From Cliona cf. orientalis (Eukaryota > Porifera > Demospongiae > Clionaida > Clionaidae), in the NCBI GenBank assembly GCA_963930775.1, contig OZ005693.1, forward strand, positions 6,324,001-6,388,000: DNA of 64,000 nt, read 5' to 3'. The notes below the pieces were generated by a model. The model was not told where the DNA came from. It made no database searches and saw only the letters and a program-made list of their open reading frames with translations. Positions 35,376 through 44,885 of the stretch are shown piece by piece (positions within the stretch are counted from its first letter, which is position 1; each line of letters begins with the position of its first letter). The position numbers and the translations under genes were made by a program.

Positions 35376-38300
35376 TACTTCCACCAGCTCTGTGCCTTCA
35401 GTCTGTGACAGTTGTGGACTGACAAACCACATTCACAGATACTTCCACCGGGATAAATAGCATGTAGATAGCTCTGTGCCTTCAGTCTGTGGCTCCACTT
35501 TTACAGATACTTCCACTAAGATAAGTAGCATGAAGTTAGCTATGTGCCTTCAGTGTGTGGCTGTTGTGGACCAACAAGCCACATTAACAGATACTTCCAC
35601 CAGGATATGTAGCGTGGTGATGGCTCTGTGGCTGCAGTTTGTACCTGTGTGGACCAACAAGCCACTTGCACAGATACTCCACCGGAATAAGTAGCATTGA
35701 GATAGCTCTGTGACTTCAGTCTGTGGCTGTTTTGGACCGACAAGCCACTTTTACAGATACTTCCACTGGGATAAGTAGCATGGAGATAGCTCTGTAAGTA
35801 GCTCGGTGGCTGTAGTCTGTGGCTGTTCTAAACTGACAAGCCACTTTCACAGATACTTCCACTAGAATAAGTAGCTCTGTGCTGCAGTCTGTCTTCCTGG
35901 ACTAATAAGAGACTTACACAGATACTTCAACCAGAATAAGTAGCGTGGAGATAGCTCTGTGCCTTCAGTCTGTGGCTGTCGTGGACCGATAAGCCACTTT
36001 TACAGATACTTCCACTGACATAAGTAGCATGGAGATAGCTCTGTGCCTTCAGTCTGTAGCTGTCGTGGACCAGCAAGCCACTTTCACAGATACTTCCACT
36101 TTCACGGGTACTTCCACTAGGATAAGTAGCATGGTGATGGCTCTGTGGCTGCAGTCTGTAAATATGTGGACCAACAAGCTATTTACACAGATACTTCTAC
36201 CAAAATTAGTAACATGGAGATAGCTCTGTGCCTTCAGTCTGTGACTGTCGTGGACCAACAAGCCACTTTCACAAGTACTTCCACGACAATGAGTTGCAAG
36301 TGATGGATATGTGGCTGCGGTCTGTGACTGTTGTAGACCAACAAACTATTTTCACAGGTACTTCCACTGAGATAAGTAGCATGTAGATAGCTCTGTGTCT
36401 TCAGTCTGTGGCTGTCGTGGACCGACAAGCCACTTTTACAGACTCTTCTACTGAGATAAGTAGCATGAAGATAGCTCTATGCCTTCAGTCTGTGACTGTC
36501 GTGGACCAACAAGCCACTTTCATAGGTACTTCCACCAGAATAAGCAGCATGGTGATGGCTCTGTGGTTGCAGTCTGTAACTGTGTGGACCGACCAGCCAC
36601 TTACACAGATACTTCCACTGGAATAAGTAGCATGGAGGTAACTCTGTGCCTTCAGTCTGTGGCTGTCATGGACCTACAAGCCACTTTCACAGGTACTTCA
36701 ACCAGAATAAGTAGCTCTGTGCTGCAGTCTGTGGCTGTCGTGGACCGACAAGCCACTTTTACAGATACTTACACTGAGATAAGTAGCATGTATATAGCTC
36801 TGTACCTTCAATCTGTGACTGTTGTGGACCGACAAGGAACTTTTACAAATACTTTCACCAGAATAAATAGCATGGTAATGGCTATGCGGCTACAGTCTGT
36901 GACTTTCGTGGATGGACAAGCTACTTTTACAGGTACTTCAACCAAGATAAGTATCATGGTGATGGCTCTGTGCTGCAGTCTGTGGCTATCGTGGACTGAC
37001 AAGCCACTTTTACAGACACTTCCACTGAGATAAGTAGCATGTAGATAGCTCTGTGCCTTCAATCTGTGACTGTTGTGGATCGACAAGGCACTTTCACAAA
37101 TACCTTAACCAGAATAAGTAGCATAGTAATGGCTCTGGGGCTACAGTCTGTGACTGTCGTGGACGGACAAGCCACTTTTACAGACTCTTCTACTGAGATA
37201 AGTAGCATGGAGGTAGCTCTGTACCTTCAGTCTGTGACTATCGTGGACTGACAAGCCACTTTCACAAGTACTTTCACCAAAATAAGTTGCATGGTGATGG
37301 CTCTGTGGCTGCCGTCTGTGACTGTTGTGGATTAACAAACCTTTTTCACAGGTACGTCCACCAGGATAAGTAGCATGGTGATGGCTCTGTGGCTGTCGTG
37401 GACCAACAAGCCATTTTTACAGAAACTTCCACTAAGATAAGTAGCATGGAGGTAGCTCAGTGCCTTCAGTCTGTGGCTGTCGTGGACGGACAAGCTATTT
37501 ACACAGATTCTTCCACCATAATAAGAGTAACATGGAGATGGCTCTGTGGCTGCAGTCTGTCGCTGTCATGGACCAACAAGCCATTTTTACAGAAACTTCC
37601 ACTGAGATAAGTAGCATGGAGGTAGCTCAGTACTTCAACTACAATAAGTTGCAAGTGATGGTTATGTGGCTGCGGTCTCTGACTGTCTGTGGCTGTCGTA
37701 GACCGACAAACCATTTTCACTGGTACTTCCACTGAGTATTTGTGTAAATAGCTTGTCGGTCCACGACAGCCACAGACTGAAGGCACTGAGCTACCTCCAT
37801 GCTACTTATCTCAGTGGAAGTTTCTGTAAAAATGGCTTGTTGGTCCACAACACCCACAGACTGCAGCCACAGAGCCCATATTATGCTACTTATCCTGGTG
37901 GAATTACCTGTGAAAAAGGTTTGTTGGTCCACAACAGTCACAGACTACAGCCACAAAGCCATCACCATGAAACTTATTTTGGTGAAAGTACTTGTGAAAG
38001 TGGCTTGTCAGTCCACGATAGTCACAGACTGAAGGCACACAGCTATCTCCATGCTACTTATCCTAGTGGAAGTATCTATAAAAGTTGCTTATCGGTCCAC
38101 GACAGGCACAGACTGAAGGCACAGAGCTACCTCCATGCTATTTATTCCAGTGGAAGTATCAGTATAAGTGGCTTGTCGGTCCACACAGTTACAAACTGCA
38201 GCCACAGAGCCATGACCATGCTACTTATTCTGGTGAAAGTATTTGTGAAAAAGGCTTGTCGGTCCACAACAGTCACACACTGAAGGTAAAGAGCTATCTA

Positions 38301-38765
38301 CATGCTACTTATCTCATGCTACTTATCTCAGTGGCTTGTTGGTCCACGAAAGGAGCTTGTAGGTCTATGACAGCACAGACTGAAGGCACAGAGTTACCTT
38401 CATGCTACATATTCCAGGGGAAGTATCTGTGTAAGTGGCTTGTTGGTCCACACAGTTACAGACTGCAACCACAGAACCATCACCATGCATGCTACTTATT
38501 CTGGTGGAAGTACCTATGAAAGAGGCTTGTTGGTCCACGACAGTCACAGACTGAAGGCACAGAGCTACTTCCATGCTACTTATCTCAGTGGAAGTACCAG
38601 TGAAAATAATGGTTTGTCGGTCTACGACAGTCAGAGACTGCAGCCACATAACCATCACTTGCAACTTATTGTAGTTGAAGTACTGAGCTACCTCCATGCT
38701 ACTTATCTCAGTGGAAGTTTCTGTAAAAATGGCTTGTTGGTCCATGACAGCGACAGACTTCAGCC
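35376..38765. repeat. 84-bp minisatellite, block H
   Basis: Inverted orientation to about 37,735, then forward to 38,765, with mixed short switches near 37,620-37,740 and 38,320-38,690. The first 1.8 kb or so aligns unit for unit with 13,655-15,500, less about 160 bp. Confidence 0.93.
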
Positions 38766-39064
38766 GGGCTTTCCTGTAGACATGGATTCAATAGAATTTC
38801 CAGTGGCGGGCCGCGTTCCGAGTTAGTATTCCTACCAACATCAATGAAGAGGACGAAAGTTTGCTTCAACCTGGGTTGTCGGTTAAGAAGTCATTAAAGT
38901 GAGCGTGAGGATTTGGGCCGAAGAGGCCATACGAGTGCTTTGGTCGAAAGTGGGCGTGTCCAGAAACGATTATGCGGGTGTAATTAGCGACCAGAAGTGG
39001 AAAAGACCGGTAATAATTGCCCACATCAAAGCAAGATCAAAGCATTCTTTCTTAGCTATTAACC
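38766..39064. repeat. Diverged copy of 3.07-3.31 kb
   Basis: GAAGAGGCCATACGAGTGCTTT to GCATTCTTTCTTAGCTATTAAC parallels 3,130-3,310. 38,766-38,880 is unique sequence without a supported exon. Confidence 0.6.
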
Positions 39065-39800
39065 GCAACGACAAATTACACACTAAGTAGAAAAAATTTT
39101 TTTAATTATTGGGACTCTGGAGAACGGTTGGGACCGTAAGTTTTATATGAGCACGCAGAATGGTTAAAATTACAAACTTTGATCAAGACACTTTTTTGAT
39201 TGACGCCCTAGAATTAGTTATGGCTCTTTGAAGGAAGTTTGTATAGGAAGCCATTCACTTGCAATGTTTGCCAAAAAATTTTTACGGGCAAACGGGATAA
39301 ATTTTACGAGCGGCGTTATATACCCGAAACCCGCTCCCAACTTAGAAAATTTCCAGAGTATAAGGGAAATAAAAGAAAGTCAATAAATGGAGCGAGGATC
39401 GAACTGGGGTCCATGGATGCATAGACCAGAGCCTTAGCCACTGCACCACGGTGAACGCTGCTGCCAGTCGCTCTTTTGTCACGACTTTACAGACAATAGT
39501 AGTATCAAACACTACCCTAAACCAAAACCCTACCTAGCCTTAGCGTTCATATTATAATACTGAGTGATTTAGCCCAGCCCCCTACGGGGGCTGGGCCGTG
39601 CGCCTATTGCGCGCGGACCACGCGGGTTTCGGGTATATAACGGGATTCAAATTTTACGGGCACGCGGGGTGCGTTGACGACCCTTTACCGAACATACATT
39701 GTGCATATTGCTGTTTGGGGGCCTGCTTGCAGCTCTACTAAGCACTCAGCTCGACTGTGTGGTGGTTTTCAGGCCATTTTTTTCTGCTTAGTGTGTGGTC
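39065..39800. mobile_element. Single MITE of the 2.0-6.5 kb family with nested repeat
   Basis: It starts TTACACACTAAGTAG plus an A-run and ends with a T-run plus CTGCTTAGTGTGT. The centre (about 39,300-39,655) is occupied by the SINE-bearing repeat shared with 816-955 and 1,633-1,712. Confidence 0.7.
39389..39460 (-). repeat. tRNA-derived SINE head (A and B boxes)
   Basis: On the minus strand TGGTGCAGTGGCTAAGG is a good pol III A box and CAGTTCGATCC a good B box at tRNA spacing. The T-stem does not pair well, and a truncated second copy exists at 816, so a SINE is more likely than a working tRNA gene. Confidence 0.55.
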
Positions 39801-39825
39801 CCCTTGAAAAAAAAAGGCTAGTTAG

Positions 39826-40450
39826 GCATGTGGGTGTATTCCAGGCACTGTATGCAGGCAGTGTGTGTGTGTGTGTGCGCGTGTTAATGCGCTTCCAATT
39901 GGGCGTGGTTTCACGAGCAAATGGTTGGACATTGGGGCGCGGGACCGGGGCTGCGGCGACAGGCGGGCGTGTCGCGGGTGTGGTGTGACCTTTGAACCCC
40001 GCCAGGTGGCATTAGGGGCGTGGCAGGAGGTCAAAGGTGAGGCCATGTCAGTGGTGCGATCGAGGGGACCATACGGCTGGACAGAAGCTGACGATGGTTT
40101 GAAGCGGGTGTGGTTGCGATAATGTGTTATTACCCCGCCCACACAGGAAATGAGGTGAGCTCTTTTGTGGGCGGTGTGGCAGAACGGCCTTTTGAAGTGT
40201 TTGTGTGTGTTTCTGTGTGGTTTAATTGGGATTGATTGTGGGCTTCCGGTGGACATCCGGTGGCAGTCAGCACTTGATTGAGAATAGTGGTCCTTGAGGC
40301 AAAGGGTGGTGCTGTTTTGGGCTTGGCCTGGCCCCTCCCTTCCAGCTTAGCTTCTGGTCCATTGAGAATATTAAATGAACACTTCCGGTTCTAGCAGCCA
40401 CACCCCTGATACCCGGGCAATTAAAAGGGCGTGGTCGCACAACATGCACC
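39826..40450. repeat. Paralogue of the 6.48-7.17 kb block
   Basis: Collinear with 6,490-7,140 (GGCATGTGGGTGTATTCCAG ... AAAAGGGCGTGGTCGCACAA) with many small length changes. No supported gene. Confidence 0.65.
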
Positions 40451-40462
40451 TGCACGATCTGT

Positions 40463-40500
40463 AATTAGTTTTTGGGGGCGCCTATATTAGAAAGTATACG
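40463..40500 (-). mobile_element. Solo end of the CCGTATACTTTC MITE family
   Basis: GGGGGCGCCTATATTAGAAAGTATACGG is the inverted left end of the element complete at 58,611-59,165. Confidence 0.65.
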
Positions 40501-40539
40501 GTACTTAAGATGTGACCAAGATGCTTAACAGTTTTCGAG

Positions 40540-41117
40540 TATCTCAGTTTCTCTCTATTGAAGCTGAAGTCAGCAAGGATGAGGGATAGCAAGAGAACTC
40601 AATGAGCTGTGTCTTAGATGTATTAAAGATAAGAGTGAGAGCTGGCAAACTCAGAGCATGTTCAAAGCATGAGCCGAAGAGCAGATGGTGAAGGGTAATA
40701 TGTCTCCGAAAACACCCAATGCCTTGCTTTTCAAGCTCCACAAGCAGATCATCAATATAGATCGTAAAAGAACACCACCCTGGCGAACCCCATTAGAGAT
40801 GGAAAATCTACGAGAAAGGGATCCATTCCAGAGCACACAAGCCCGTTGATTCATGTACCATGATAAGAAGGTGCCTAAAAAGAAGTGAGTGATCTCTACA
40901 CGGTCAAAAGCTTTACTGGCATCTAAAAAACATCCATGGTTGAGCCATTATTACAATATTGGGTGATAAACCCCTCTTGAAACCAAACTGAAGTGAGGAA
41001 GTTGTTTAGTAAACATAGCTCAAACACTTTGCTAAGAGTCGGAGCAAGAGAACTGGAAGGGTCCTTACCAGGTTTAGGAATTGGTTGAAGAGTGCAGTCC
41101 CTAAGAGAGTTAGGCAC
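40540..41117 (-). pseudogene. LINE reverse-transcriptase remnant
   Basis: The minus strand shows RT motifs in order: NSLRDCTLQPIPKPGKDPSS, then APTLSKVFELCLLNNFLTS, GFITQYCNNGSTMDVF, DASKAFDRVEI (catalytic Asp block), WNGSLSRRFSISNGVRQGGVL (in part), IYIDDLLVELEKQGIGCF and a FNTSKTQLIEF segment. These are hallmarks of non-LTR RT fingers, palm and thumb. The stretch that should hold the second catalytic box (YADD) between GIGCF and FNTSKTQ is lost or out of frame. At least three frame changes and both-end truncation make it a dead fragment. No endonuclease or poly-A tail is seen. Confidence 0.85.
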
Positions 41118-41850
41118 ACATGCACAAAGGAGGGGCGTGATCGTGGTTCCGAGCGAAGCGAGGTCTTCTACTCGGACTCAATGGCTACTTTTCGCGTGCC
41201 CTCTAAAATTTTGTTCTTATGAATCAAGCTCCATCGCCAACTCTAAAGCATGGTCCCATAAAACTTCGCCTTTCTTCGTACACAGTATACATGGCTACAG
41301 CACCGCTGAACTGAATCACCCTCAAAAGTCTGTTCATTCTCTCGGTAACTTGGATTGTTTGCTTGCATTAGACCTTCAGTGCTCCCACCAGTTGAAACAA
41401 TATGAACTATGGAGTAGCTTTAAAGATTCCCCCACATGCACGTGGCTCCATTAATTTTTCACTCTGATTTTCACTTATTTGAGCGAAGCGAGGATGTTTT
41501 GCACGAAGTGTACCGCTGGTAATTCCTAGCGAAGCGAGGTCTCTACTCGGGCTCGAGAGTCGTTTCGTATGGCTTCCTGGCGGATCTTTCGCGTGCATCT
41601 AAATTCTTACTCTCTTCGGCGACTCAGGCCACGTCGCTATGTACTACTGAGTCGAAGGTTGTGGCCTCCCTCAAGATAGTCATGCAAGGCCTACAAACTC
41701 TACGGTTCGGTTAGACTGTGCTTACCGGGTAAATCAATGTTCCCGCGGCCTTCTTGGCCCAAAGTTGTTTGTCCTGTCGCTGATGGTATTAAAAGATGCT
41801 GCTACCCGTCGCCTGTCAGTTGGCCTATTCTTGGCTTCATTCTTCCATAG
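41118..41850. other. Gene-free stretch with GAGCGAAGCGAGGT repeats
   Basis: The motif AGCGAAGCGAGGT occurs three times (about 41,153, 41,483 and 41,530), and two of its contexts (CGAGGTCT.TACTCGG.CTC ... TTTCGCGTGC) are diverged direct repeats. No exon is recognised. Confidence 0.4.
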
Positions 41851-41851
41851 A

Positions 41852-42224
41852 CAAGTATAAAAAACAATAAAATTGAAGGATGAAGTAGGGATGGCAGGAT
41901 CAAAAAGTACACAAACAAGAAGTTTGTAAGGCATAAGCATCTGCTATGCATCCCTACGCTTGCTTTTCTCAATTATTATGCACCTAGCTGTTAATGTTCG
42001 GATGTATTTGTCGAGTGTGGCATGTGGGAGATATTCAGGTTGTTCTCTGGTTGTCACAATGGTTCAGGATAGTTTTGATTCAGTTGTATTTAAATTCTTC
42101 ACCCCTCAAAAAGCAAGCGTAGGGATGTATAGCAGATGCTTATGCCTTACAAATTTCTTGTTTGTGTACTTTTTGATCCTGCCATCCCTACTTCATCCTT
42201 CAATTTTATTGTTTTTTATACTTG
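41852..42224. mobile_element. Fold-back element with arms of about 116 bp
   Basis: The left arm 41,852-41,967 (CAAGTATAAAAAACAATAAA ... CCCTACGCTTGCTTTT) and the right arm 42,108-42,224 are almost perfect inverted repeats around a 140-bp centre. The arm equals the left end of the dispersed element that follows, so this may be two copies of its end head to head. Confidence 0.75.
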
Positions 42225-43165
42225 TTTCAGTTCTTTTTTATTGCTCTTAGCATAATTTATCAATGCCATCTTAAATGGCTTGCTCATTCAACTCTCAGTG
42301 TAATTAAGTAGCTAGTAGATGGGAGGTACCGAAGTTCGCGCGTGCGCGAAAAGTCTTAGCCACACCCTTCAAGGTGGCTGCACTGACAAAGAAGGCTGCC
42401 CAGGTAGCGGTGTGTCTCTTCAAGTTGTGACTGGCTTGTTTAATACTAGTGCTGACTGCTGAGGCCGGGAGCCTCTTGACACCGTCCTAGTTCACTGTAT
42501 AGCGCTCAGCTCGCACTGGCCTAGTTAACTAAGCTATAGCTAGCTCGCGCGGGACAGCCTGGCGCCTAGCTCGAAACTAAAACTGAGCGCCGCGAGTGTC
42601 TGAGCGCTGAGCGATCGAGCTCGAGCCAGGCCAGTTACATTGTACACGTTCCGGTATCGCAGTTCATGCTGCATTGCGCACGCCACGCCCCTGACCGTAG
42701 TCACATGATTTCACCATGGCAACATATTCCGAGCATGCGCATTGTATGGCAAAATGGCGTATCAGACACACCCACTAGTTAATGCGCCGCCACCATTTCG
42801 TATAGCTAACGCCAAACAAACGTGCCATGGACCTGCGCGCTACAAAATAGAGTGGATTTATACGAGAACTAAGGCGAGCGGTCCAGACAGTCTTGAGTTA
42901 GCCCTGATATTAAATGAAAAAGAAAGAAAGAAAGAAAGAAAGAATGAGAAATGGGCTATTTTTCAAATATCTGGTTCTGGCATGTACAATTGTTTTGATG
43001 AATAATCTTGGTCTTGCTAGATGCAGAATTTGCTGGAGATTCTGATTTTCACACTTAGAAATTTCACAAAATTACCTATTTTGAGGTATTTGGGTATTTT
43101 TAATGTATTACATATATGGCATATCCGGGCCATCCCTACTTATAGAGTCTACCGACTCTATGATA
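42108..43165 (+). mobile_element. Non-autonomous dispersed element, copy 1
   Basis: From AAAGCAAGCGTAGGGATGTA to CCATCCCTACTTATAGAGTC it aligns with 51,123-52,464 across several blocks: GATGGGAGGT, the TTCACCATGGCAACA block, the GAAA-repeat block, and TTTGCTGGAGATTCTGATTTT. It has no transposase and the inner open frames are not shared. Further pieces lie at 10,962-11,073 and 57,110-57,215. Confidence 0.7.
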
Positions 43166-44035
43166 ATTTGGGTTGGTGCAAAACCTGGACTCTGGACTCT
43201 GGACTGGACTCATGGACTGGACTGTGGACTGAGATTTGGACTCGATTTTGGACTGATGTGCAGGCGCAGGGCAATGACGACCATTTCCAAGAGACTATGG
43301 ATAGAAGTAGACAAGCACAATATGCTGGCATTGCTTTGGGCGTAATAGGTGGTTTTGTTATGCCAGCATAATGCTGGCATAATAGGGTTAAAATAGGAGG
43401 TAGTCAGGTAATCAACTGAGTACATAGTACTTTTCTAATATTTAGTGAGTACTGTAGTCTAGTGGCTGTAGCGTGGGTAGCTACATGTACCGGTATTTGA
43501 AATAAAACTGTCATAAAGTATAATTTCCGAATGAATTATTACAGATTAATATACAAAATATTAGAAATTGAGAGAAATTAAGAGCATAATAGGTACAAAA
43601 CAATGAGCATAATTGGCTTGGTGTTGGGAATTAGAGCATAGCATAATAGGAACTTTAAAAAGCATAAATATTATGTGCGTGTCCCTAGATAGAAGGCACG
43701 GTACTACAACTGCAAGCTAGGCTAGTCACAAGCAGTCTTGTACGTACGTTTCCAAGCCCTTCAGGGTACGAGGTTAAGTCACAAGGACTCAAGGAGCTAG
43801 CCTGGAGGCTACTTGTAAGCATGTAGAAGTTGCAAAATCGGTAAGCCCGGCTGGGATGGCATCTCCTCACAGGAATGGACTTCAATATCACCGAGACGCC
43901 TACGAAGGCTAAGGGGACAATGAGACTAATAGCCCCATACCCTCACGCTCAAGTTATGTGGAGACTCGGTATAAGTCAGAGTAGATTTATAAAAACACTA
44001 ATAATAATACAAAGATCTCAGTGGATATAGAAAAT
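43166..44035. other. Gene-free stretch with a TGGACT repeat
   Basis: 43,190-43,255 is a degenerate TGGACT/CTGGACT hexamer repeat. The rest (43,260-44,035) shows no exon or known repeat that I recognise. Confidence 0.5.
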
Positions 44036-44351
44036 CAGGGGAGGCGGAACAGGGGGGGCAGGGGGGGCAATCGCCCCCCCAAAGTTAAGATCAGTGGGCC
44101 TTGCCCCCCCCAAACTGGATGGCTATACTTAGACCCACATTATTATTATGATGCATGTACACTGTATTTCTGGCAACTCATCTACTAGCTATCATCAATT
44201 CAAGTTCATTGAACCAAAATTCTAATGATGAAGGTGGACCTAACTAGCTAGCTACAAGCTCTGTATACCGAACTGTACTATATGACATTCGTTATAAAAT
44301 TTGTGGGTACCTGACTGCCCCCCCAAACTGACCTACCCTCAGCCGCCCCTG
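44036..44351. mobile_element. MITE with CAGGGG-type TIRs
   Basis: The ends CAGGGGAGGCGG and CCGCCCCTG are inverted, followed inside by G-rich and C-rich tracts that would pair further. The flanks AAAAT (44,031-44,035 and 44,352-44,356) fit a 5-bp duplication. 316 bp, no coding capacity. Confidence 0.6.
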
Positions 44352-44579
44352 AAAATATCTACCTTTTGCACCAACCCAGATAGCTGTGGCCTGTCAATTG
44401 GTCTACTCTTGGCTTCATTCTTCCAAGACCGACGACATAATGGAGCTCCTTTTGCTGCTAATACTTCAGCATAGACAAAAGAAACCACTCCCTTGTCACG
44501 TGATCTACACGTGTAACATAATTTAATTTACAGGGAAGGCGGGGGAACCCTAAAATCATACTGTACTAATTCATCATGC

Positions 44580-44760
44580 ATCATGCATAAACAGGAAGTT
44601 CAATACAGGATATTGGTTGGCATGGTGGCTCGCTGATCTGAGCGAGGACTGCTACACAATTACAAAGTGTAACTCTAGTCGTGCATAAATAGGAAGTTCA
44701 ATCAATACAGGATATTGGTTGGCATATAAGCATAGTGGCTCGCTGACTACACAGAGTGTA
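44580..44760. repeat. Direct repeat upstream of the asparaginase gene
   Basis: GTTCAATACAGGATATTGGT plus TGGCAT...GTGGCTCGCTGA occurs at about 44,598-44,640 and, slightly altered, at 44,695-44,740. It lies within 150 bp of the first visible exon and could be part of the promoter. Confidence 0.6.
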
Positions 44761-44776
44761 ACTCATATTCGTACGT

Positions 44777-44885
44777 ATGGCTTGTGTAGCCACGTGGAGT
44801 TTTGGTCTTCAGGCCGTCCTACATGCACAAGCGTGTATTGAGGATGGGATGAATTGTATAGACGTGCTTGAGAGCGCTATTAACG
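44777..44885 (+). CDS. AGA: Asparaginase exon 1 (first visible)
   Basis: [10 protein letters not shown]...LESAIN, ending in phase 1 at G|GTATAC. The true exon may begin at 44,790 if an upstream signal-peptide exon is used. Confidence 0.8.

Noticed and set aside
7270-38765. CRISPR-like array
   Set aside because: The units are contiguous with no unique spacers, are 84 bp long, diverge throughout and switch orientation; the host is eukaryotic.
42742-43371. Open frames in the dispersed element (MYGKMAYQTH... and the TGGACT repeat)
   Set aside because: The second copy at 51.99-52.23 kb does not keep the frame beyond a short stretch.
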